Shown: positions 1-7,308, numbered from the stretch's first letter. The stretch: DNA of 64,000 nt from Nematostella vectensis (GCF_932526225.1 NC_064038.1:188001-252000); one strand, 5' to 3'. The notes: generated by a model not told the origin, from the letters alone. Numbers and translations: made by a program.

Positions 1-128
1 TCGTAGAGCTCGTATCGTTCCTCCTAAATAACAAACAAAATAATGTGTGTTATTATCTTGGTGCAAAGGAATCTACAGTAGTTTTGTAATCAAATAATTG
101 TTTTACTATTAACACACTTGTTCTTTCA

Positions 129-170
129 ACCAGTTTGTTGGTCTCACAAATATACTTTTAATAAACTGGT
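129..170. repeat. Inverted repeat ACCAGTTT / AAACTGGT in the unit leader
   Basis: Perfect 8-bp arms at 129-136 and 163-170, separated by 26 bases. The arms are kept in most copies. A one-base variant just 3' of the left arm (TTTGTTGG to TTTCTTGG) marks copies 3, 4, 5, 12, 15, 24 and 26 and does not disturb the arms. No known protein-binding site is recognised; an imperfect cruciform is possible. Confidence 0.6.
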
Positions 171-172
171 AT

Positions 173-183
173 CCCCCCCCCCC
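173..183 (+). repeat. Poly-C tract, length-variable
   Basis: Run of 11 C in copy 1. It is 6 C in copies 3, 4, 5, 12, 15, 24 and 26, 7 C in most others, and 10 C in copy 10. It is followed by TCTCCACTCAATAAAGGG, which contains an AATAAA at 193-198. Slippage explains the length changes. The 6-C allele travels with the TTTCTTGG variant just upstream, so it is useful for tracking haplotypes. Confidence 0.85.
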
Positions 184-433
184 TCTCCACTCAATAAAGG
201 GTCAGCGTCATGGCATTGCGCATGTCTGGAGTCAGTGTTTATTGTAGGCTTTCAATTGTCTACACACAGTTGAACTTTAATAGTTGTCAATGCTTTGTTC
301 AAATAATATTCGATATTTTACTGAATGTTTATTGACAGTTTGTGGGCATTTCCTTTGAATGCAAGTCTTCCACATGTACCAAAGGCTCATAGGTCAACAT
401 TAGAATTTGACTGAAATTCATTGTGTCCTGGCC
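184..433. other. AT-rich leader without a recognised gene
   Basis: No open frame of note and no RNA gene recognised. It holds an AATAAA (193-198) and several TGTTTATTG motifs. Variants here separate subfamilies: GTTCAAATA against GTTAAAATA, GTGGGCATT against GTGGGAATT or GTTTGCATT, and CAAGTCTTCC against CAAGGCTTCC. Confidence 0.6.
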
Positions 434-456
434 GAAGAGCTATTGCAAAGCTCTTC
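434..456. repeat. Stem-loop GAAGAGCT-attgcaa-AGCTCTTC
   Basis: Perfect 8-bp arms (434-441 and 449-456) with a 7-base loop in copies 1, 10 and 19. Most copies read GGAGAGCT on the left arm, which leaves a 6-bp stem. Copies 29-31, 33, 36 and 37 read GGAGGGCT, which weakens it further. Stem strength is therefore subfamily-dependent, which argues against strict conservation of this hairpin. Confidence 0.65.
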
Positions 457-564
457 ATCACACTGCACTTTGAAGCATATTCTATGTATGCTTCTTTGTA
501 CAAAATGTACCCCTCCTAATAGAACATTAAAGATCACATAACTTGTTTAATTCCTCGACTCTAT

Positions 565-590
565 GCTTTTTATTTTTGTTCTCTTACTAG
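565..590 (+). promoter_or_regulatory. Pyrimidine tract ending in TAG, 3' splice-site-like
   Basis: T-rich tract followed by CTCTTACTAG and then GAAAATATCG resembles a eukaryotic 3' splice site. In copies 2, 13 and 25 the junction reads ACTATTAAAAT, so the AG is lost. No transcript evidence is available, and T-rich sequence is common in this unit, so this is only a resemblance. Confidence 0.25.
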
Positions 591-618
591 GAAAATATCG
601 AATACAAATAATCAGTTA

Positions 619-643
619 AGCTAGCAAGCTCATTTTGCTAGCT
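619..643. repeat. Perfect 9-bp stem-loop AGCTAGCAA / TTGCTAGCT
   Basis: Arms at 619-627 and 635-643 with the 7-base loop GCTCATT. I saw no copy with a broken arm, and it lies two bases upstream of TATATAA. Both arms contain a NheI site. In copies 3, 4 and 24 the stem-loop is present twice because of the internal duplication. It could be a cruciform, an RNA hairpin or a binding palindrome; the sequence does not decide. Confidence 0.8.
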
Positions 644-644
644 G

Positions 645-651
645 TATATAA
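645..651 (+). promoter_or_regulatory. TATA-box-like motif TATATAA
   Basis: TATATAA lies directly after the stem-loop and is followed by ATGCATAT, which resembles an octamer element. If used on the plus strand, a start site would be expected near 670-680. It is kept in nearly every copy; copy 18 has TACATAA at the same place (near 29988). In an AT-rich unit a TATA motif has a fair chance of arising by accident, so promoter function is unproven. Confidence 0.35.
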
Positions 652-766
652 TGCATATCAGGCCTGTATCTTTAGTATCCTGGATCAGGTAGACGAACCT
701 ATGTCACATCACTTTTTTGATGAGTGTTATAAAAAAAATACTAAAAAACGTTATCTTGAACTGTGT

Positions 767-791
767 AAAAAAAAAAACAGAGAAAAAAAAA
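767..791 (+). repeat. Hypervariable poly-A tract with short CAGAG/CATAG linker
   Basis: A-run, linker CAGAG, then a second A-run, sitting just before the GC-richer core. The first A-run varies from 10 (copy 34) to about 31 (copies 13 and 18). The linker is CAGAG in copies 1, 3, 4, 7, 12, 14, 15, 20, 21, 22 and 24, CAAAG in 32 and 34, and CATAG in most others. Copies 2, 5, 11, 23 and 26 have the CATAG linker twice. Read on the minus strand this is a long T-run directly after the tRNA-like 3' end, where a Pol III terminator would lie. Confidence 0.9.
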
Positions 792-799
792 GCCATTGG

Positions 800-816
800 C
801 CTGGGATCGAACCCGG
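800..816 (-). promoter_or_regulatory. tRNA-like T-arm with perfect B-box (GGGTTCGATCCC)
   Basis: On the minus strand the segment reads CCGGG-TTCGATC-CCAGG, a 5-bp T-stem with one G-A mismatch around the standard 7-base T-loop. The B-box fits the eukaryotic consensus GGTTCGANNCC. The next seven bases, CCAATGG (799-793), would be the 3' acceptor strand, and a T-run follows at once. Almost all copies keep it. Copy 13 reads AGGAATCGAACCC near 21694 and copy 33 reads TTGGATCG near 55841. It is the clearest recognisable motif in the unit, although the array is homogenised, so its conservation alone proves little. Confidence 0.6.
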
Positions 817-956
817 TCTAAAGAACAAAACGGAAACCATACATACGGATTACCCAATCGGTATGGCAGCACAAGGCTTTTACGGAAGGCTGTAAAGAAC
901 CCGAAGGCCCCAAGCACCGATATTTCCGGCGAATATGCTGTACAACACTCTTGCAA

Positions 957-968
957 GGTATTCCAACC
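957..968 (-). promoter_or_regulatory. Weak second B-box-like motif (GGTTGGAATACC)
   Basis: On the minus strand it differs from the tRNA B-box consensus by a C-to-G change and one inserted base. It starts about 58 bases downstream of the A-box-like motif, a spacing possible for tRNAs with a long variable arm. In copies 3, 4, 6, 11, 15, 23, 24's relatives of this class and 27 the AACCC sequence is replaced by GCCC, which destroys the match. Probably chance or a relic. Confidence 0.15.
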
Positions 969-1014
969 CACGCATTAATGTGGAGGACAATAACCAGGAT
1001 CCCAGGCCTGTAAT

Positions 1015-1026
1015 ACGGTTACGCCA
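1015..1026 (-). promoter_or_regulatory. A-box-like motif TGGCGTAACCGT
   Basis: On the minus strand it matches the Pol III A-box TRGCNNARYNGG at all specified positions but the last. It lies about 200 bases upstream of the perfect B-box on the same strand. It overlaps a small GTAA-TACGG-TTAC inverted repeat (1010-1022). A single such match is not significant alone in 64 kb; it gains some weight only from being on the same strand as the B-box and T-run. Confidence 0.3.
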
Positions 1027-1098
1027 CGCACAGCTCGCTGAGATATGGGATGAAAAAAAATACAGGTCTATGTTGGCGTTTTGGGTCCCTTGGGGGCT

Positions 1099-1134
1099 CG
1101 CTATTTCGGCGTGGCATCGTAACGCACGCGAGCG
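1099..1134. other. Dense CpG cluster
   Basis: Eight CpG dinucleotides lie within 36 bases, in an otherwise AT-rich repeat. The cluster is retained in nearly all copies. Copy 16 has lost one (CGTAATGC), and copies 28, 29, 30 and 36 read GATCGCATTG in place of GAGCGCATTG, which keeps the CpG. In a genome with heavy cytosine methylation such a cluster would be expected to decay, so either the genome or this array is lightly methylated, or homogenisation is fast. Confidence 0.7.
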
Positions 1135-1166
1135 CATTGTCTTTTATTGTGTACAGAATGTCTCTG

Positions 1167-1233
1167 TCGTTTTTTGCTTTACTTGTAGTTTTGCTTTATT
1201 TTTATTATTATTTTTTTGTCTTTTTATTTACAG
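1167..1233 (+). promoter_or_regulatory. Long T-rich tract ending in TTTACAG, 3' splice-site-like
   Basis: About 60 bases that are mostly T, ending TATTTACAG and then TTCTTTGTACAG. This looks like a strong polypyrimidine tract with an AG acceptor. Variants fall at the end: copies 6, 15 and 27 read TTAGTTACAG, copies 28-30 and 36 read TTTACATTTC (AG lost), and copy 34 reads TTTACTGTTC (AG lost). With no known exon, splicing is only a possibility. Confidence 0.3.
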
Positions 1234-1281
1234 TTCTTTGTACAGTATTTGACCATAGCTATGATAACAATTATTCAAAAT

Positions 1282-1321
1282 TATTGTAACCAACTATTGT
1301 AACCAATTATCGTAAACCAAC
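1282..1321 (+). repeat. Three short direct repeats of TATTGTAACCAAC
   Basis: Three adjacent units: 1282-1294 (13 bp), 1295-1307 (13 bp) and 1308-1321 (14 bp, TATCGTAAACCAAC). They are seen in all copies with the same slight divergence, so the triplication predates the array expansion. Copies 31 and 37 carry AATTGTTGTAACC at the first unit. Confidence 0.85.
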
Positions 1322-1366
1322 TTGACTGCAAAACATTATTAGGCATTTCTTTCATGTGACTGCAAA

Positions 1367-1380
1367 GTTGACATGTCAAC
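1367..1380. repeat. Perfect 14-bp palindrome GTTGACATGTCAAC
   Basis: Self-complementary over all 14 bases and present in nearly every copy. Copy 21 reads GACATGCCAAC at about 35816-35824, breaking the symmetry. It is followed directly by ATCTAGAGG with an XbaI site (1382-1387). It could bind a dimeric protein, but no family site is recognised with confidence. Confidence 0.75.
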
Positions 1381-1688
1381 ATCTAGAGGGGCTTCACCCA
1401 ACAAGGAATCATGGGGGACCATGAAAGCACGTTGTCGCGGAAAATTTTCCTGCCCCATTTATCAGGAACATCTGTGCAGCCGATGCCCTTAGTTGGATGG
1501 GGTGCACAGTTGCTTTGGGTATCGCCCTGAAGATGGCACAGTGACCACAAGATGTATCTGAATGAAACTGTATACTTATTTCAAATTTTAAAAACATGTG
1601 AGTGTTACTTACTTAGTTACAGTAGTTCTTTTGAATATTATTATTTACGTGTATAATTTAGATGAGTAATAAATACTTCTTATTTGTC
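1381..1688. other. Unit tail, no convincing gene
   Basis: A 62-codon open frame on the minus strand (1409-1597) is present at the same place in most copies, for example 3115-3303 and 10421-10609. It has no start-site context, domain or recognisable motif that I can identify, and its persistence is expected from copy similarity. The tail also carries an AATAAA (1668-1673). Changes such as CTCACC/CTTCATCC, CCACAAG/CCATAAG and TATACTT/TATAGTT define subfamilies that continue into the next unit. Confidence 0.6.
1439..1450. repeat. Perfect 12-bp palindrome GGAAAATTTTCC
   Basis: Self-complementary, with an AAAATTTT centre that is expected to be intrinsically bent. Copies 9 and 18 read GGAAAGTTTTCC and copy 7 reads GGAAATTTTTCC; the rest keep the palindrome. 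It lies about 60 bases after the 14-bp palindrome. Confidence 0.7.
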
Positions 1689-3394
1689 TCGTAGAGCTCG
1701 TATCGTTCCTCCTAAATAACAAACAAAATAATGTGTGTTATTATCTTGGTGCAAAGGAATCTACAGTAGTTTTGTAATCAAATAATTGTTTTACTATTAA
1801 CACACTTGTTCTTTCAACCAGTTTGTTGGTGTCACAAATAGACTTTTAATAAACTGGTATCCCCCCCTCTCCACTCAATAAAGGGTCAGCGTCATGGCAT
1901 TGCGCATGTCTGGAGTCAGTGTTTATTGTAGGCTTTCAATTGTCTACACACAGTTGAACTTTAATAGTTGTCAATGCTTTGTTAAAATAATATTCGATAT
2001 TTTACTGAATGTTTATTGACAGTTTGTGGGAATTTCCTTTGAATGCAAGGCTTCCACATGTACCAAAGGCTCATAGGTCAACATTAGAATTTGACTGAAA
2101 TTCATTGTGTCCTGGCCGGAGAGCTATTGCAAAGCTCTTCATCGCACTGCACTTTGAAGCATATTCTATGTATGCTTCTTTGTACAAAATGTACCCCTCC
2201 TAATAGAACATTAAAGATCACATAACTTGTTTACTTCCTCGACTCTATGCTTTTTATTTTTGTTCTCTTACTATTAAAATATCGAATACAAATAATCAGT
2301 TAAGCTAGCAAGCTCATTTTGCTAGCTGTATATAATGCATATCAGGCCTGTATCTTTAGTATCCTGGATCAGGTAGACGAACCTATGTCACACCACTTTT
2401 TTGATGAGTATTATAAAAAAATACTAAAAAACGTTATCTTGAACTGTGTAAAAAAAAAAAAAAAAACATAGAAAAAAAAACATAGAAAAAAAAAAGGCCA
2501 TTGGCCTGGGATCGAACCCGGCCTAAAGAACAAAACGGAAACCATACTTACGGATTACCCAATCGGTATGGCAGCACAAGGCTTTTACGGAAGGCTGTAA
2601 AGAACCCGAAGGCCCCAAGCACAGATATTTCCGGCGAATATGCTGTACAACACTCTTGCAAGGTATTCCAACCCGCGCATTAATGGGGAGGACAATAACC
2701 AGGATCCCAGGCCTGTAATACGGTTACGCCACGCACAGCTCGCTGAGATATGGGATGAAAAAAAAATACAGGTCTTTGTGGGCGTTTTGGGTCCCTTGGG
2801 GGCTCGCTATTTCGGCGTGGCATCGTAACGCACGCGAGCGCATTGTCTTTTATTGTGTACAGAATGTCTCTGTCGTTTTTTGCTTTACTTTTAGTTTTGC
2901 TTTATTTTTATTATTATTTTTTTGTCTTTTTATTTACAGTTCTTTGTACAGTATTTGACCATAGCTATGATAACAATTGTTCAAAATTATTGTAACCAAC
3001 TATTGTAACCAATTATCGTAAACCAACTTGACTGCAAAACACTATTAGGCATTTCTTTCATGTGACTGCAAAGTTGACATGTCAACATCTAGAGGGGCTT
3101 CATCCAACAAGGAATCATGGGGGACCATGAAAGCACGGTGTCGCGGAAAATTTTCCTGCCCCATTTATCAGGAACATCTGTGCAGCCGATGCCCTTAGTT
3201 GGATGGGGTGCACAGTTGCTTTGGGTATCGCCCTGAAGATGGCACAGTGACCATAAGATGTATCTGAATGAAACTGTATAGTTATTTCAAATTTTAAAAA
3301 CATGTGAGTGTTACTTACTTAGTTACAGTAGTTCTTTTGAATATTATTATTTATGTGTATAATTTAGATGAGTAATAAATACTTCTTATTTGTC
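1689..3394 (+). repeat. Array copy 2 (1706 bp)
   Basis: Complete unit. Diagnostic states: GGTGTCACAAATAG, GTGGGAATT, CAAGGCTTCC, ACTATTAAAAT (lost TAG acceptor-like site), doubled CATAG linker, CATACTTACGG, AAGCACAGAT and CAATTGTTC. The first, second and fourth are shared with copy 25, and most with copy 13. Its 3' end (CTTCATCC, CATAAG, TATAGTT) matches the ends of copies 3, 4, 11, 14, 23, 24's predecessor and 25. Confidence 0.97.
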
Positions 3395-5351
3395 TCGTAG
3401 AGCTCGTATCGTTCCTCCTAAATAACAAACAAAATAATGTGTGTTATTATCTTGGTGCAAAGGAATCTACAGTAGTTTTGTAATCAAATAATTGTTTTAC
3501 TATTAACACACTTGTTCTTTCAACCAGTTTCTTGGTCTCACAAATAGACTTTTAATAAACTGGTATCCCCCCTCTCCACTCAATAAAGGGTCAGCGTCAT
3601 GGCATTGCGCATGTCTGGAGTCAGTGTTTATTGTAGGCTTTCAATTGTCTACACACAGTTGAACTTTAATAGTTGTCAATGCTTTGTTAAAATAATATTC
3701 GATATTTTACTGAATGTTTATTGACAGTTTGTGGGCATTTCCTTTGAATGCAAGTCTTCCACATGTACCAAAGGCTCATAGGTCAACATTAGAATTTGAC
3801 TGAAATTCATTGTGTCCTGGCCGGAGAGCTATTGCAAAGCTCTTCATCACACTGCACTTTGAAGCATATTCTATGTATGCTTCTTTGTACAAAATGTACC
3901 CCTCCTAATAGAACATTAAAGATCACATAACTTGTTTAATTCCTCGACTCTATGCTTTTTATTTTTGTTCTCTTACTAGGAAAATATCGAATACAAATAA
4001 TCAGTTAAGCTAGCAAGCTCATTTTGCTAGCTGTATATAATGCATATCAGGCCTGTATCTTTAGTATCCTGGATCAGGTAGACGAACCTATGTCACATCA
4101 CTTTTTTGATGAGTGTTATAAAAAAAATACTAAAAAACGTTATCTTGAACTGTGTAAAAAAAAAAAAAAACATTAAAGAACATTAAAGATCACATAACTT
4201 GTTTAATTCCTCGACTCTATGCTTTTTATTTTTGTTCTCTTACTAGGAAAATATCGAATACAAATAATCAGTTAAGCTAGCAAGCTCATTTTGCTAGCTG
4301 TATATAATGCATATCAGGCCTGTATCTTTAGTATCCTGGATCAGGTAGACGAACCTATGTCACATCACTTTTTTGATGAGTGTTATAAAAAAAATACTAA
4401 AAAATGTTATCTTGAACTGTGTAAAAAAAAAAAAAAAAAAACAGAGAAAAAAAAAGCCATTGGCCTGGGATCGAACCCGGCCTAAAGAACAAAACGGAAA
4501 CCATACATACGGATTACCCAATCGGTATGGCAGCACAAGGCTTTTACGGAAGGCTGTAAAGAACCCGAAGGCCCCAAGCACCGATATTTCCGGCGAATAT
4601 GCTGTACAACACTCTTGCAAGGTATTCCGCCCGCGCATTAATGGGGAGGACAATAACCAGGATCCCAGGCATGTAATACGGTTACGCCACGCACAGCTCG
4701 CTGAGATATGGGATGAAAAAAAATACAGGTCTATGTGGGCGTTTTGGGTCCCTTGGGGGCTCGCTATTTCGGCGTGGCATCGTAACGCACGCGAGCGCAT
4801 TGTCTTTTATTGTGTACAGAATGTCTCTGTCGTTTTTTGCTTTACTTGTAGTTTTGCTTTATTTTTATTATTATTTTTTTGTCTTTTTATTTACAGTTCT
4901 TTGTACAGTATTTGACCATAGCTATGATAACAATTATTCAAAATTATTGTAACCAACTATTGTAACCAATTATCGTAAACCAACTTGACTGCAAAACACT
5001 ATTAGGCATTTCTTTCATGTGACTGCAAAGTTGACATGTCAACATCTAGAGGGGCTTCATCCAACAAGGAATAATGGGGGACCATGAAAGCACGGTGTCG
5101 CGGAAAATTTTCCTGCCCCATTTATCAGGAACATCTGTGCAGCCGATGCCCTTAGTTGGATGGGGTGCACAGTTGCTTTGGGTATCGCCCTGAAGATGGC
5201 ACAGTGACCATAAGATGTATCTGAATGAAACTGTATAGTTATTTCAAATTTTAAAAACATGTGAGTGTTACTTACTTAGTTACAGTAGTTCTTTTGAATA
5301 TTATTATTTATGTGTATAATTTAGATGAGTAATAAATACTTCTTATTTGTC
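3395..5351 (+). repeat. Array copy 3 (1957 bp, internal duplication)
   Basis: Long unit. Diagnostic states: TTTCTTGGTC, 6-C tract, CAGAG linker, GCCC-type core (one base shorter than AACCC) and GGAATAATGG. Every site I compared, including both A-run lengths (15 and 19), matches copy 4. The net one-base change in the GCCC type joins two chance frames into a longer one of about 180 codons, which is not evidence of coding. Confidence 0.97.
3911..4444 (+). repeat. Internal tandem duplication within copy 3 (~267 bp x 2)
   Basis: The segment beginning GAACATTAAAGATCAC at 3911 starts again at 4178, immediately after the first poly-A run and CATTAAA. The duplicated part carries the TAG pyrimidine tract, stem-loop, TATATAA and poly-A, but not the GC-richer core. 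The junction follows the A-run, where ACAT microhomology (ACATTA against ACATAG) could have guided template switching or slippage. The second half carries an AAAAATGTTATC variant. Confidence 0.93.
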
Positions 5352-7308
5352 TCGTAGAGCTCGTATCGTTCCTCCTAAATAACAAACAAAATAATGTGTG
5401 TTATTATCTTGGTGCAAAGGAATCTACAGTAGTTTTGTAATCAAATAATTGTTTTACTATTAACACACTTGTTCTTTCAACCAGTTTCTTGGTCTCACAA
5501 ATAGACTTTTAATAAACTGGTATCCCCCCTCTCCACTCAATAAAGGGTCAGCGTCATGGCATTGCGCATGTCTGGAGTCAGTGTTTATTGTAGGCTTTCA
5601 ATTGTCTACACACAGTTGAACTTTAATAGTTGTCAATGCTTTGTTAAAATAATATTCGATATTTTACTGAATGTTTATTGACAGTTTGTGGGCATTTCCT
5701 TTGAATGCAAGTCTTCCACATGTACCAAAGGCTCATAGGTCAACATTAGAATTTGACTGAAATTCATTGTGTCCTGGCCGGAGAGCTATTGCAAAGCTCT
5801 TCATCACACTGCACTTTGAAGCATATTCTATGTATGCTTCTTTGTACAAAATGTACCCCTCCTAATAGAACATTAAAGATCACATAACTTGTTTAATTCC
5901 TCGACTCTATGCTTTTTATTTTTGTTCTCTTACTAGGAAAATATCGAATACAAATAATCAGTTAAGCTAGCAAGCTCATTTTGCTAGCTGTATATAATGC
6001 ATATCAGGCCTGTATCTTTAGTATCCTGGATCAGGTAGACGAACCTATGTCACATCACTTTTTTGATGAGTGTTATAAAAAAAATACTAAAAAACGTTAT
6101 CTTGAACTGTGTAAAAAAAAAAAAAAACATTAAAGAACATTAAAGATCACATAACTTGTTTAATTCCTCGACTCTATGCTTTTTATTTTTGTTCTCTTAC
6201 TAGGAAAATATCGAATACAAATAATCAGTTAAGCTAGCAAGCTCATTTTGCTAGCTGTATATAATGCATATCAGGCCTGTATCTTTAGTATCCTGGATCA
6301 GGTAGACGAACCTATGTCACATCACTTTTTTGATGAGTGTTATAAAAAAAATACTAAAAAATGTTATCTTGAACTGTGTAAAAAAAAAAAAAAAAAAACA
6401 GAGAAAAAAAAAGCCATTGGCCTGGGATCGAACCCGGCCTAAAGAACAAAACGGAAACCATACATACGGATTACCCAATCGGTATGGCAGCACAAGGCTT
6501 TTACGGAAGGCTGTAAAGAACCCGAAGGCCCCAAGCACCGATATTTCCGGCGAATATGCTGTACAACACTCTTGCAAGGTATTCCGCCCGCGCATTAATG
6601 GGGAGGACAATAACCAGGATCCCAGGCATGTAATACGGTTACGCCACGCACAGCTCGCTGAGATATGGGATGAAAAAAAATACAGGTCTATGTGGGCGTT
6701 TTGGGTCCCTTGGGGGCTCGCTATTTCGGCGTGGCATCGTAACGCACGCGAGCGCATTGTCTTTTATTGTGTACAGAATGTCTCTGTCGTTTTTTGCTTT
6801 ACTTGTAGTTTTGCTTTATTTTTATTATTATTTTTTTGTCTTTTTATTTACAGTTCTTTGTACAGTATTTGACCATAGCTATGATAACAATTATTCAAAA
6901 TTATTGTAACCAACTATTGTAACCAATTATCGTAAACCAACTTGACTGCAAAACACTATTAGGCATTTCTTTCATGTGACTGCAAAGTTGACATGTCAAC
7001 ATCTAGAGGGGCTTCATCCAACAAGGAATAATGGGGGACCATGAAAGCACGGTGTCGCGGAAAATTTTCCTGCCCCATTTATCAGGAACATCTGTGCAGC
7101 CGATGCCCTTAGTTGGATGGGGTGCACAGTTGCTTTGGGTATCGCCCTGAAGATGGCACAGTGACCATAAGATGTATCTGAATGAAACTGTATAGTTATT
7201 TCAAATTTTAAAAACATGTGAGTGTTACTTACTTAGTTACAGTAGTTCTTTTGAATATTATTATTTATGTGTATAATTTAGATGAGTAATAAATACTTCT
7301 TATTTGTC
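5352..7308 (+). repeat. Array copy 4 (1957 bp, internal duplication)
   Basis: Same length as copy 3, and no difference was found by eye. Both carry the private GGAATAATGG and AAAAATGTTATC states. Either a very recent single-unit duplication or an assembly duplication; the sequence cannot tell these apart. Confidence 0.97.
5868..6402 (+). repeat. Internal tandem duplication within copy 4 (~267 bp x 2)
   Basis: GAACATTAAAGATCAC at 5868 recurs at 6135, the same 267-base offset as in copy 3. Two TATATAA motifs and two stem-loops therefore precede one GC-richer core. Confidence 0.93.

Larger units (their letters stand above)
767..1040 (-). ncRNA. Candidate minus-strand Pol III-type module (speculative)
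   Basis: Read on the minus strand, the order is an A-box-like motif (1026-1015), a weak B-like motif (968-957), a perfect B-box (814-803) within a tRNA-like T-arm, then a short acceptor-like segment and a T-run (791-767). A transcript would be about 250 nt. The roughly 200-base A-to-B spacing is much longer than the 30-60 bases of ordinary tRNA genes. No cloverleaf can be drawn: a convincing anticodon arm is missing and the 5' acceptor pairs only partly. It may be a real small RNA, or a decayed tRNA-derived repeat trapped in the unit. B-boxes at the same place start at 2508, 8128, 9817, 13206, 18303, 26772, 30166, 33555, 35248, 38641, 40601, 42291, 45684, 47377, 50769, 54151, 57525, 59219 and 62609, among others. 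Confidence 0.3.
792..1140. other. GC-richer core of the unit
   Basis: About 350 bases of clearly higher GC than the AT-rich remainder, bounded on the left by poly-A and on the right by a long T-rich tract. It includes the palindrome-like GGCCATTGGCC (in most copies), a BamHI site (997-1002), the 8-bp palindrome CAGGCCTG (1003-1010) and an A-run of 6-9 near 1052-1059 whose length varies between copies. Open frames across it exist in several phases and are not conserved in frame, because A-runs and the AACCC/GCCC indel shift them. The A-run / GC-core / T-run arrangement suggests an old inserted element, but no target-site duplication was found. Confidence 0.5.
1..1688 (+). repeat. Array copy 1 (1688 bp), reference unit for this annotation
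   Basis: Complete unit. Diagnostic states: C-tract of 11 (longest in the window), CAAATATAC, GTTCAAATA, GAAGAGC hairpin arm, linker CAGAG after the poly-A, CTATGTTGGCG, CATTATTAGG and CACGTTG. The last three are shared only with copies 12 and 24. A change to AATGTGGAGG near 978 was not seen in other copies. Confidence 0.97.

Noticed and set aside
600-660. Spliced-leader RNA gene cluster
   Set aside because: No known spliced-leader sequence, no donor followed by an Sm-site arrangement, and the resemblance to the dinoflagellate leader around GCTCATTTTGCTAGC is superficial.
793-870. A complete functional tRNA gene on the minus strand
   Set aside because: The T-arm and B-box fit, but the 5' acceptor pairs only partly, the D-arm is poor and no anticodon stem-loop can be drawn.
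900-960. CENP-B box around ATTCGCCGGAAATATCGG (minus strand)
   Set aside because: The required CGGG spacing after the central A is not met, so it does not fit the consensus.
1530-1545. Plus-strand A-box-like TGGCACAGTGA
   Set aside because: No B-box follows on the plus strand within a usable distance and no tRNA-like fold can be drawn.
1480-1560. Possible 5S rRNA-like segment (TTAGTTGGATGGGG resembles part of the 5S internal promoter)
   Set aside because: Only a short stretch matches; the rest of the 5S gene, its A-box and a terminator are absent.
1409-1597. 62-codon minus-strand frame repeated in most units, considered as a transposase fragment
   Set aside because: No catalytic motif, no longer frame around it and no recognisable family. 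Its recurrence follows from copy similarity. A translated search would settle it.
4373-4915. Open frame of about 180 codons on the plus strand in copies 3 and 4 (also 151-163 codons in copies 6, 11, 23 and 27)
   Set aside because: It exists only in units with the one-base-shorter GCCC core, runs through poly-A and T-rich sequence (poly-lysine, then phenylalanine/leucine-rich), and is split into different frames in other copies. This is not what a selected protein shows.
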